Shown: piece by piece, positions 1 through 6,463 of the stretch
Layout: each line of letters begins with the position of its first letter
How positions within the stretch are numbered: position 1 is the stretch's first letter
Assembly: GCF_001049735.1 (NCBI RefSeq)
Contig: NZ_CVPC01000011.1
Location: forward strand, 315 to 64,314
Reading direction: 5' to 3'
Length of the DNA: 64,000 bases
Source of the DNA: Nereida ignava
Lineage (GTDB): Bacteria; Pseudomonadota; Alphaproteobacteria; Rhodobacterales; Rhodobacteraceae
Program-made: the position numbers and the translations under genes
The notes under the pieces: model-generated
What the model saw: the letters and a program-made list of their open reading frames with translations, nothing else
Database searches by the model: none
What the model was told of the DNA's origin: nothing

Positions 1-360
1 ACGCAACCCATCAACCGTCAGGCCTTCGGCTTTAAATAATCGAGGCTCTCTTTCAAGATCAGCTTGTCCAGTTGGAGGTCCGCAACGATTTTCTTCAGCC
101 GCTCGTTTTCCTTCTTCAGTGCTTTCATTTCTGAGAGCTGCGGTCGCCCTAGACCACCGAACTTCTTGCGCCAATAGTAATAGGTCTTGTCCGAAATACC
201 CGCCTTGCGACACGCGCCCACAACATCCAACCCATCATGCAAATGAACATCAATCTCGCGCAATAACTTCAGTGCATCCTCATGTGAATACCGTTTCCGT
301 GCCATTCTCTGTCACTCCCTTAGTCAACAAATAGTGGCACAGTTTTAGGGGGCCAAGACA
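1..360 (-). mobile_element. IS3-family element, orfA end (continues beyond window)
   Basis: The segment holds a complete IS3-type orfA (18-305) preceded on the minus strand by a short stretch that ends at TGTCTTGG (reading down from 360). IS3 elements normally begin with TG, so 360 is the likely outer end. The orfB half lies left of the window. The element sits directly against the 3' end of the orfB of a second IS3 element, and no copy of that second element's other terminal repeat is visible, so this element probably landed inside it. The target duplication cannot be checked because the other end is missing. Confidence 0.7.
18..305 (-). CDS. IS3-family transposase OrfA
   Basis: A 95-residue protein with an N-terminal helix-turn-helix (residues about 5-50, with GISDKTYYYWRKKFGG) followed by a leucine-zipper-like helix (KALKKENERLKKIVADLQLDK). 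This is the normal plan of IS3 OrfA, which binds the terminal repeats and supplies the N-terminal part of the OrfAB transposase after ribosomal frameshifting. It belongs to a different subgroup from the OrfA at 1196-1459. The stop lies at 18, so the OrfB part is outside the window. Confidence 0.85.
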   Translation of the reverse strand: MARKRYSHEDALKLLREIDVHLHDGLDVVGACRKAGISDKTYYYWRKKFGGLGRPQLSEMKALKKENERLKKIVADLQLDKLILKESLDYLKPKA

Positions 361-363
361 CCG

Positions 364-1202
364 TCATGCGGCCAGTTTGTCCATCTTAATTTTCTCCACA
401 AATTCTGATGGTGTTAAGTTTCCTATTGATGAGTGTGGCCTACAATTGTTGTAATCGTCCTGCCACTTGGTCAGTTCTTCGCGTGCGTCATGCAGGGAAG
501 CAAACAACGTTTCGTTCAAGAATTCATCACGCAATTTGCCATTGAAGCTTTCGATAAATGCGTTTTGTGTAGGTTTACCTGGCTGGATGTAATGCCAATC
601 TATGCCATTATTCTGCACCCATTTTAGGATCGCCATACTGGTGAATTCAGTGCCGTTGTCCGAAACAATCGTCTCTGGCATTTTGCGTTCTGCAAAAGCT
701 TGATCCAGTTCCCGTGTTACGCGCAAACCTGATATTGATGTGTCAGGAACTAGCAAGACATTCTCTTTGGTAAAATCATCAACAACTGTCAAAATACGAA
801 ATCTGCGTCCGTCTGTGAATGCATCTGACACGAAATCCAAGCTCCAACGCTGGTTTGGCCTATCTGGTACTTCCATAGGTCGGCGTGTCCCCAAGGCACG
901 CTTACGGCCGCCACGGCGGCGCACTTGCAGCTTCTCTTCCGCATAAATACGCCTTAGCTTCTTGTGGTTCTGTGAATGCCTTCGCGTTGCAACATGACGT
1001 TAATGCGGCGATATCCGAAACGCCTACGTTCTTTGGAAATACGCTTGATAGCTTCACGCTGTTCTGCATCATCAATCCGCTTGGAATTGTATCGAACACT
1101 TGAACGGTCAGCCTGTAACACACAGCACGCCCGACGTTGGGACACTCCGTGCGCCTCACAAAGATGCGCCACGGCTTGTCTTCTTCCATCAGGCGTCACC
1201 AC
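364..1202 (-). pseudogene. IS3-family transposase OrfB (rve integrase), frameshifted
   Basis: Two reading frames together make one OrfB. The N-terminal part (954-1202) has the HTH_21 region and ends in frame at REGIH; the C-terminal part (364-924 and upstream) carries the DDE integrase core with visible [15 protein letters not shown] and the [10 protein letters not shown] segment. Reading across 970-971, a single missing base explains the break: the family continues after REGIH with [10 protein letters not shown], and here the Met codon has two bases instead of three. All three acidic residues remain, but the full protein cannot be made without a second frameshift. Confidence 0.8.
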
Positions 1203-1459
1203 TTTTTTGAGTTAACATCCCGAAGCATAGCGTTATCTAGCATCTGCTCCGCCAACAACTTCTTCAGCTTTGCATTCTCGCTCTCCAACGCCTTCAGTTT
1301 ACGAACATCTGATGGTTCCATACCACCGTACTTTGCCTTGTATTTGTAGAAGGTCGCTTGGCTGATCCCATGCCGCCTGCAAACATCTGAAGTCCGTTCA
1401 CCAGCCTCCTGTTCCTTCAAGATGGATATTATCTGTTCGTCTGTGAATCGCTTCTTCAT
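1196..1459 (-). CDS. IS3-family transposase OrfA
   Basis: An 87-residue OrfA with an N-terminal helix-turn-helix (RFTDEQIISILKEQEAG and GISQATFYKYKAKYGGM) and a C-terminal coiled coil (KALESENAKLKKLLAEQMLDN). It ends NSKKW at a slippery run, where the -1 frame continues as VTPDGRRQAV of OrfB. This layout and the ending match the IS407-type branch of IS3. The gene looks intact, but its OrfB partner is broken. Confidence 0.85.
   Translation of the reverse strand: MKKRFTDEQIISILKEQEAGERTSDVCRRHGISQATFYKYKAKYGGMEPSDVRKLKALESENAKLKKLLAEQMLDNAMLRDVNSKKW
1202..1208 (-). other. Programmed -1 frameshift site of IS3 element
   Basis: On the minus strand the sequence reads A-AAA-AAG followed by TGG TGA. 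OrfA stops two codons after the run, and slipping back one base joins AAA AAA G to the OrfB frame (V-T-P-D-G). A6G heptamers of this sort are the usual site for making OrfAB in IS3 elements. Confidence 0.7.
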
Positions 1460-1490
1460 TGGTCTGTCCTTTTGTTGGGCAGACTCTACA

Positions 1491-1565
1491 TCATTTTGGA
1501 GGAGTTTTTGGGGCGCAGGTCAGTTCGACAATGCATCTCTCAACAGAAACCTCTTCTAAGTCCAT
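1491..1565 (-). CDS. Short ORF with strong ribosome binding site, abutting the IS end
   Basis: A 24-codon ORF begins with ATG at 1565-1563 behind AGGAGGTAAG, a near-ideal ribosome binding site. It reads MDLEEVSVERCIVELTCAPK and stops at a TGA (1493-1491) directly next to the IS terminus at 1490. The strong translation signal and the stop at the IS border suggest either a tiny gene or the start of a longer gene cut by the insertion. No family is recognised. Confidence 0.3.
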   Translation of the reverse strand: MDLEEVSVERCIVELTCAPKTPPK

Positions 1566-1906
1566 CTTACCTCCTAAAGGTTACATTTGGGCAGGGTCTT
1601 TGGTGAAAACTCAATCCCACATGTATCTCTACCAATTACTGACCAGATTACTGACCAATATGCGCCTTATTATAGTGAACTGAGGTATGCTATATCCAAT
1701 GATTACAGGGTATTAACTGATTGTCGTTCTATCGAAGGGATAGAGCCTGTGGTGTGACCTACTGGGTTACGAAGCATTATCAGGGGTTTAGCCATGTGCG
1801 TTGCCGTGGGTTTTAATTTCCACTGAGGGGCCTGTTTCCATTGAAGGGGGAAGTCTCTTCGCTCAATTAACTCCCCCACTTTCTAGTTTCTTTTGATTTA
1901 ACCCAG
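1566..1906. other. AT-rich stretch without a clear gene
   Basis: No convincing coding region is seen. It contains a tandem TTACTGACCA pair (about 1636-1657), two imperfect copies of a TTTCCACTGAGGGG-like motif (1817-1831 and about 1833-1850), and a G-rich/C-rich imperfect hairpin near 1842-1882 just beyond the stop of the 1907-2191 gene, which may act as its terminator. The composition differs from the core genes further right. It may be a remnant of mobile DNA. Confidence 0.4.
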
Positions 1907-2191
1907 TCAGGCGCTACCGATGACTTCTCCTGCATGTGCGCTTTGCATTGTCATAGGAAATTCTTGTGCAACCTGTTCTCTGATCTCTGCAATTTTTGCT
2001 TGGGCAGCTTGAGCCGTTGCTGCATCAGAATACTGTGTAACGACACACACAGTTAGTTCGCCAGTACGAACCATTTGTACTCCGCTAGCTCCCACGCTCA
2101 TAATTAAGGGTATGAACTTCGTAGTAGCAGTTGAGATCATTTCATCGCTCATTTCGTCCGATGTCCAATGCGAGATGGTGGTAAATGCCAT
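1907..2191 (-). CDS. Small conserved protein, probable dimeric alpha/beta-barrel fold
   Basis: A 94-residue protein starting at ATG 2191 behind AAAGGAGAATATT, a strong ribosome binding site. It has no signal peptide or membrane segment. The order of elements (a helix with MSDEMISTATTKFIPLIMSVGA, a strand with GELTVCVVTQYSD, then a long Ala/Gln/Glu helix AATAQAAQAKIAEIREQVAQEF) resembles one ferredoxin-like unit of small dimeric barrel proteins. That fold suggestion is inference from pattern only; no active-site residues can be named. It lies alone between IS remnants and the serine recombinase, read away from the latter. Confidence 0.65.
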   Translation of the reverse strand: MAFTTISHWTSDEMSDEMISTATTKFIPLIMSVGASGVQMVRTGELTVCVVTQYSDAATAQAAQAKIAEIREQVAQEFPMTMQSAHAGEVIGSA

Positions 2192-2350
2192 AATATTCTC
2201 CTTTCACAATTCTTAGGTGGTTAAACCTGACATTATTTATTCGTGAAGACTACTATAAATATTAGGCTAGGTTTTAATCATTAGTGAAGAAGTAGATGGC
2301 TCATGCTCCAGTGACCGTAACATCTTAGTGCACTTAAAGATGACTGATGA

Positions 2351-2373
2351 ATGTTACTATATGATAGTAACAT
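2351..2373. promoter_or_regulatory. Perfect inverted repeat upstream of the serine recombinase
   Basis: Arms ATGTTACTAT and ATAGTAACAT are exact reverse complements separated by ATG. The repeat lies about 75 bases before the recombinase start. Resolvases commonly bind inverted-repeat subsites in the res region next to their own gene and thereby repress it, so this is a candidate res subsite or operator. Further GTTAC-containing pieces occur at about 2395-2400 and 2428-2432. Confidence 0.5.
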
Positions 2374-2446
2374 TATAGTTTTATTTGATTTACTTGTTAC
2401 TAGAATCAGGATATACTAGATTCAAATGTTACCAAAGAGGTATGTG

Positions 2447-3001
2447 ATGTCTTTAATCGGGTATAAGCGCGTCAGTTCTGAAGCTCAGTCAACAGATCGT
2501 CAGGATTTGGGTGAGCTTGATAAGGTCTTTGAGGAAAAGCTATCAGGTAAAAGTGCATCTGATCGGCCAGCACTATTGGCCATGATTGATTATGCTCGTG
2601 ATGGTGACACGATTAAGGTTCACTCTATTGATCGACTAGCAAGAGACCTGCGTGATCTACAGTCCATCATTAGTCAGCTTAACGACAAAGGTGTTGCGAT
2701 CTCGTTCTTGAGTGAGAGGCTGACATTTAACGCAGGTGCTGATGATGCCTTCGCTAAACTACAACTACAAATGATGGGTGCGTTTGCTGAGTTTGAGCGC
2801 AACATTATTCGCAAGCGTCAGGCGGAAGGCATAGCCAAAGCTAAAGCCCGTGGCGTTTATAAAGATCGAAAGCGTTCAACAGTTATTGATCGTGAAGAAG
2901 TACGCAAGCTCAAGGCTGAGGGTCTTTCCACATACAAGATAGCTGATAAGATGGGCATCTCACGGATGTCAGTCCATCGTATCCTTAATAAGGCGGCTTG
3001 A
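2447..3001 (+). CDS. Serine recombinase (resolvase/invertase family)
   Basis: A 184-residue site-specific recombinase of the Tn3 resolvase/Hin class. The N-terminal catalytic domain shows GYKRVSSEAQSTDRQ with the expected nucleophile Ser at position 10, then HSIDRLARDLRDL with the conserved arginines and AEFERNIIRKRQAEG, the start of the long dimer helix. The C-terminus (about 140-184) carries a helix-turn-helix, LSTYKIADKMGISRMSVHRIL. The ATG at 2447 is preferred over the in-frame one at 2426 because AAAGAGG lies six bases before it. Length and domains look intact. It stands between IS remnants and the cut comM gene, which fits a role in a transposon or island; no partner transposase is seen here. 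Confidence 0.9.
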   Translation: MSLIGYKRVSSEAQSTDRQDLGELDKVFEEKLSGKSASDRPALLAMIDYARDGDTIKVHSIDRLARDLRDLQSIISQLNDKGVAISFLSERLTFNAGADDAFAKLQLQMMGAFAEFERNIIRKRQAEGIAKAKARGVYKDRKRSTVIDREEVRKLKAEGLSTYKIADKMGISRMSVHRILNKAA

Positions 3002-3139
3002 TGATTTAAAAGGAAGTGCCGCCAGAGGGCTGTAGCGCTCCACTGAGGGGCAGTAAACTCTGGGTCGTGAAGACATCTTTAGTGCTTGAAGCCTAAATCA
3101 TCCAAGATATAGTTCTCGAGAAAAAGGTTTACAATTATA

Positions 3140-3244
3140 CCCTGCAATTGAGAACGACGGCATACCGGCCGTCACAGCGCATTGCACCTCAACGAGCCGC
3201 CCTTCGACACCTTCAAATGCAACCGTGTAGGTGCGCGCAACCAT
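3140..3244 (-). pseudogene. comM: 5' fragment of comM/yifB (Mg-chelatase-like AAA ATPase)
   Basis: Reading the minus strand from ATG at 3244 gives MVARTYTVAFEGVEGRLVEV followed by QCAVTAGMPSFSIAG, which is the conserved N-terminus of ComM/YifB. After about codon 35 (position 3140) the sequence no longer follows the family, and the recombinase-bearing AT-rich segment begins. The remaining ~470 codons, including the Walker motifs, are not present in the window. ComM is a helicase-like ATPase that aids branch migration in natural transformation. The gene is clearly truncated, so this copy is inactive unless the rest exists elsewhere. Confidence 0.8.
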
Positions 3245-3325
3245 TTCTTTACCGTTATACTTGTTAACCAAATGCGCACCACGTACCGGCAGCGCGCTTA
3301 TGTTTAGGTATGTGCGGTTAATGGT

Positions 3326-4210
3326 TTACGATTGGTAAATTCCCATGAACTCTGGCCACGCTTCGGGATCATACATGGTTTTGTCGCGGCACATTGCATT
3401 GCAAAATCCGTATGTATGATCACCAAGCCGCATAAAGTGTTCAACGGGCCTGCCAGAATAGGGGCAGTGCGTATTCACAGTTTGCGAACCGTCCTGTGTC
3501 GCGGTTCCGATCTGTGCGGGCACGAAAGACCAAGGCGCACGTTCAAAGTCCCTTTCACAGTCCTGAACCACTGCACCTTTTGCAAGACCCGCCGCCCGTA
3601 ACCGGCGCAGGGCAGGGTCGCTCAAATGTGCACTGACATAAGCCTGTGATGTTGGGCCAAGCTCAAAACCATACGTGGTGAGCCGGGTCGCCATCGGCGC
3701 ATAGATTGCATCTGCGATACTATATTCACCACACAGCCACGGGGTCTGGCTGCCCGTTGTTTGACGCGCGTGTGTCCAGATCAGGTCAAGCCGGTCCAGC
3801 TCGGCTTGGACATCCTCAGGTGCGGTTAACCCTTTGTAACTATGCCGCAGGTTCACGGGCCAGCTGCTGCGCAATGCCCCAAAGCTGGAATGCATCTCGT
3901 TTGCCAAGTAGCGCGCAATCGCGCGGGCCTTGGGGTCCTGGGGCCACATGTTGCGGTCTGGATGACGGCTGGCCAGCTCTTCTGCCATGGCCATCGAGTC
4001 CCCAAGCTGCGTTCCGCAGGGAAGTGTTAAGGTCGGCAAAGTGCGCGCAGGTGCCAGATGTGGGATGCGTGGTCTTACGTCTGCTTCATGATCGGGGTAG
4101 ACAGTGATGATGTCGACCAACTCCATCAATCCCGCGTGTTCGATCATCATTACGGCCGCGATGGACCAACTAAAATACAGACGATTGCCAATGGTGAGCT
4201 GATATTTCAT
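3326..4210 (-). CDS. Glutathione S-transferase family protein with C-terminal YHS/TRASH-like tail
   Basis: A 294-residue protein. Residues about 1-85 form a thioredoxin-like GST N-domain (GNRLYFSWSIAAVMMIEHAG, then ARTLPTLTL and the DSMAMAEELA segment that normally contacts glutathione). Residues about 95-215 are helical as in the GST C-domain (SIADAIYAPMATRL). The last ~50 residues are unusual: HCPYSGRPV, then YGFCNAMCRDK and YDPEAWPEF, close to the cysteine pattern of YHS/TRASH metal-binding domains. It lies just upstream of the comM fragment on the same strand. Substrate unknown; the metal-site reading is inference. Confidence 0.8.
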   Translation of the reverse strand: MKYQLTIGNRLYFSWSIAAVMMIEHAGLMELVDIITVYPDHEADVRPRIPHLAPARTLPTLTLPCGTQLGDSMAMAEELASRHPDRNMWPQDPKARAIARYLANEMHSSFGALRSSWPVNLRHSYKGLTAPEDVQAELDRLDLIWTHARQTTGSQTPWLCGEYSIADAIYAPMATRLTTYGFELGPTSQAYVSAHLSDPALRRLRAAGLAKGAVVQDCERDFERAPWSFVPAQIGTATQDGSQTVNTHCPYSGRPVEHFMRLGDHTYGFCNAMCRDKTMYDPEAWPEFMGIYQS

Positions 4211-4288
4211 CCCATAAGTCTACGGGGTTTATATGGTTATGCCAGTGGCAATCGTTCCGCTCATAGACGTAATTTCAGCTGGGATAAC

Positions 4289-4834
4289 TTAGGGACAGAA
4301 ATTGATAACGGGTGCAGCTTCATCGTCGATGTGGGTCACAGACAGATTGTCTATCCTGTGCCCAAACGCCTCGTAGGCGGAGATTCCAAGGGCCCGCTGA
4401 ACTTGGGTCAGGATCACCCCAAAGTGGCACACGACAATCAAATCGCCGTGCGGGCGAAGTGCGTCAATTGATGCCGTAACACGGCGGTAAACCGCGTTCC
4501 AGCTTTCACCGTTTGGTGGCGCGATGCTGCCGGGGTTTTCCCAATACTGACGGATGTGATCCTGGTCTTCTATCTCGTCAAAACGCTTCAAATCCCAATC
4601 GCCGAAGTCAATCTCGCGTAATCCTTGGTCATGGGGAAGACGTGTGCGGTTAGCTTGAATGGCATCCGCTGTTGCACTTGCGCGCACTAGGTCCGATGAA
4701 ATGACGGGCACGTCTGGTAAATACTCGGACAACCGCTTGAGGGCGGCGGTATCGCTCAGATCAGCGGGAATATCCGCGTGGCCAACCATGTTTTTTGCGT
4801 GGGTGGGACCGTGCCGCACCATATAAAGGGTCAT
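4289..4834 (-). CDS. Histidine phosphatase family protein, possible alpha-ribazole phosphatase
   Basis: A 181-residue protein of the phosphoglycerate-mutase-like phosphatase family. The RHG motif (MVRHGPTHAKN) is at residues 7-9, with the catalytic Glu region REIDFGDWD in the middle and the second His in VVCHFGV. The ATG overlaps the cobU stop by four bases (4831-4834), so the two are translated together. CobC-type members remove the phosphate from alpha-ribazole phosphate in cobalamin assembly, and the coupling to cobU supports that role, but sequence alone does not separate it from other small phosphatases. Confidence 0.8.
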   Translation of the reverse strand: MTLYMVRHGPTHAKNMVGHADIPADLSDTAALKRLSEYLPDVPVISSDLVRASATADAIQANRTRLPHDQGLREIDFGDWDLKRFDEIEDQDHIRQYWENPGSIAPPNGESWNAVYRRVTASIDALRPHGDLIVVCHFGVILTQVQRALGISAYEAFGHRIDNLSVTHIDDEAAPVINFCP

Positions 4835-5370
4835 AGGGCGCCTTTCAGAATTTGCGGCAAACCTGCGATCACGTTCACCACTGTGTCTGCGCGTGCTGCG
4901 ACCGCTTGGTTGAGCTTGCCTTGCGCGTTGCGAAACCGGCGGGACAGCGCGTTTTCGGGGACAATGCCTTGGCCGACTTCATTACTGACAAACACAATAT
5001 GTGCAGCACAGTCAGCCAGCACCGTTTCAACTTGGGCCCAGGGTGCGCGCCAACTGTCAGGACTATCGTCGTCCATCATGATGTTGTTGAGCCACATGGT
5101 CAGGCAATCAACCAACACAACACTGCCCGCAGGTGCTGCCAGCAGCGCCTTTGCAATATCGCGCGGCTCTTCGATGGTTTGCCAATCAAGACCACGCTGA
5201 ATTTTGTGTGCTTCCATTTTTGCGCGCATTTCATCATCCCAAATTAGGGATGTCGCCAGATAAATCTGGGTTAACCCACTGTTAACACATAGGGTTTCTG
5301 CAAAGATAGATTTCCCTGAAGCTGCTCCGCCTAGGACAAAAGTTATTTTTGACAAGTTTTTCTGCACCAT
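4831..5370 (-). CDS. cobU: Bifunctional adenosylcobinamide kinase / adenosylcobinamide-phosphate guanylyltransferase
   Basis: A 179-residue cytosolic enzyme (also called CobP) that phosphorylates adenosylcobinamide and then attaches GMP, two late steps of vitamin B12 synthesis. The P-loop GGAASGKS is at about residues 14-21; the family motifs LVDCLTMWLNN and FVSNEVGQGIVP follow, and the ending NQAVAARAD...VIAGLPQ is typical. Its length is normal. It is first in an operon with the phosphatase and is divergent from rpoHII, sharing an 87-base intergenic region. The window also encodes a B12-dependent ribonucleotide reductase (37708-39969), a consumer of this cofactor. Confidence 0.92.
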   Translation of the reverse strand: MVQKNLSKITFVLGGAASGKSIFAETLCVNSGLTQIYLATSLIWDDEMRAKMEAHKIQRGLDWQTIEEPRDIAKALLAAPAGSVVLVDCLTMWLNNIMMDDDSPDSWRAPWAQVETVLADCAAHIVFVSNEVGQGIVPENALSRRFRNAQGKLNQAVAARADTVVNVIAGLPQILKGAL

Positions 5371-5373
5371 TAG

Positions 5374-5403
5374 TGATCCAACCCTGAATGCCCCGCGTAA
5401 TCA
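5374..5403 (+). promoter_or_regulatory. RpoE (ECF)-type promoter for rpoHII
   Basis: TGATCC (5374-5379), 18 bases, then TAATCA (5398-5403). This matches the TGATCC-N18-TAA pattern known for the RpoE/ChrR singlet-oxygen regulon of Rhodobacter sphaeroides, whose core members include rpoHII. It lies 54 bases before the rpoHII ATG. Confidence 0.7.
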
Positions 5404-5457
5404 GTACAATAGCAGCGGATCAAGCCGCCGCACAGACTGCAAAACAGGGGTTAAGAC

Positions 5458-6336
5458 ATGGCATTTGATGGCTACGCGGATCAATCCTTTTCTCGCCGGG
5501 CGATGAAAGCAGAACTACTCGATGCTGAGACGGAATTGCGTCTGGCATATGCGTGGCGCGATCAGCGCTGCGAAAAGTCTCTTCACCGCTTGATCACTGC
5601 TTATATGCGGCTGGCCATCTCGATGGCGTCAAAGTTCAAGCGCTACGGCGCGCCGATGAATGATTTGATTCAAGAGGCGTCTCTTGGTTTGATGAAGGCT
5701 GCTGATAAATTCGATCCTGACCGCGGCGTGCGCTTTTCAACCTATGCGGTTTGGTGGATCAAAGCGTCCATTCAAGACCATGTGATGCGGAACTGGTCCA
5801 TGGTGCGGACAGGTTCGACAAGCAGCCAAAAGTCACTGTTTTTCAACATGCGCCGTGTGCAAGCCCGCCTTGAGCGTGAAGCTGCTGCGGTTGGTGAAAA
5901 GCTTGAAGGGCATACATTGCGCGCCATGATCGCGACCGAAGTCGGTGTGCCGCTCCACGACGTAGAGATGATGCAGGGACGTTTGTCCGGTTCTGATTTC
6001 TCGCTCAACGCGACGCAGTCCACCGAGGATGAGGGACGCGAGTGGATTGATGCGCTTGAAGACGACAGTCCCCAGGCGGCTGAGCGGGTGGAATATGAGC
6101 ACGATATGAGCTGCATGCGGACGTGGCTTATGGAAGCCATGAGCGCGCTGAACGAGCGCGAGCAGTTCATCGTGCGTGAACGCAAGTTGCGTGATGATCC
6201 GCGCACGTTGGAAAGCCTCGGCACCGAGCTGAGCCTTTCAAAAGAACGCGTACGGCAGCTTGAAGCGGCGGCATTTGGCAAGATGCGCAAGTCGCTTGAA
6301 GCAAAAAGCGGAGAGGTTGCTGCCTTTTTGATGTGA
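5458..6336 (+). CDS. rpoH2: RNA polymerase sigma factor RpoHII (sigma-32 family)
   Basis: A 292-residue alternative sigma factor. Region 2 (about 45-120) shows LIQEASLGLMKAADKFDPDRG and FSTYAVWWIKASIQDHVM for -10 recognition; the RpoH-specific box follows (TSSQKSLFFNMRR, about 122-134); region 4 (about 215-285) ends LSLSKERVRQLEAAAFGKMR. The N-terminus (GYADQSFSRRAMKAELL) and the AYMRLAISMASKFKRYGAPM segment match RpoHII of Rhodobacter rather than the heat-shock RpoHI. RpoHII drives the response to singlet oxygen and related stress under RpoE control, in agreement with the promoter in front of it. It is a single gene closed by a strong terminator. Confidence 0.92.
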   Translation: MAFDGYADQSFSRRAMKAELLDAETELRLAYAWRDQRCEKSLHRLITAYMRLAISMASKFKRYGAPMNDLIQEASLGLMKAADKFDPDRGVRFSTYAVWWIKASIQDHVMRNWSMVRTGSTSSQKSLFFNMRRVQARLEREAAAVGEKLEGHTLRAMIATEVGVPLHDVEMMQGRLSGSDFSLNATQSTEDEGREWIDALEDDSPQAAERVEYEHDMSCMRTWLMEAMSALNEREQFIVRERKLRDDPRTLESLGTELSLSKERVRQLEAAAFGKMRKSLEAKSGEVAAFLM

Positions 6337-6363
6337 TGTCAGGGTCCCGTCTTTAAGGCTAAA

Positions 6364-6402
6364 GCAAGAGCGCTCAGTCACGCGGTGACTGGGCGCTTTT
6401 GC
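6364..6402 (+). terminator. Rho-independent terminator after rpoHII
   Basis: An 18-base stem (GCAAGAGCGCTCAGTCAC against GTGACTGGGCGCTTTTGC, two mismatched or wobble positions) with a GCG loop, followed by TGTTTTGGG. It separates rpoHII from coaBC. Confidence 0.8.
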
Positions 6403-6463
6403 TGTTTTGGGTTTGTCACTTTGCGGCGCTATGGCTACATCTGTTGCCAAAGGGAGGCCGCCT

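Larger units (their letters stand above)
361..1490 (-). mobile_element. IS3-family element (IS407-like), interrupted and inactive
   Basis: An orfA (1196-1459) and orfB (364-1202) pair with an A6G slippery site between them. The orfA-proximal end reads TGTAGAGTCTGCCC down from 1490, the expected TG start of an IS3 terminal repeat. The matching repeat beyond orfB is not found; the sequence runs straight into the neighbouring IS element after the orfB stop. OrfB also carries a one-base deletion. The element is therefore truncated and probably cannot move unaided. Confidence 0.75.
1819..3051. repeat. 13-base direct repeat bracketing the recombinase segment
   Basis: TCCACTGAGGGGC occurs at 1819-1831 and again at 3039-3051 in the same orientation, enclosing the 94-residue gene and the recombinase. 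It may be a relic of an attachment or transposon end, or chance. Confidence 0.3.

Noticed and set aside
1459-1683. Forward 74-codon ORF at the IS border
   Set aside because: It begins inside the IS terminal repeat, has no ribosome binding site, and runs antisense to the short ORF with a strong one.
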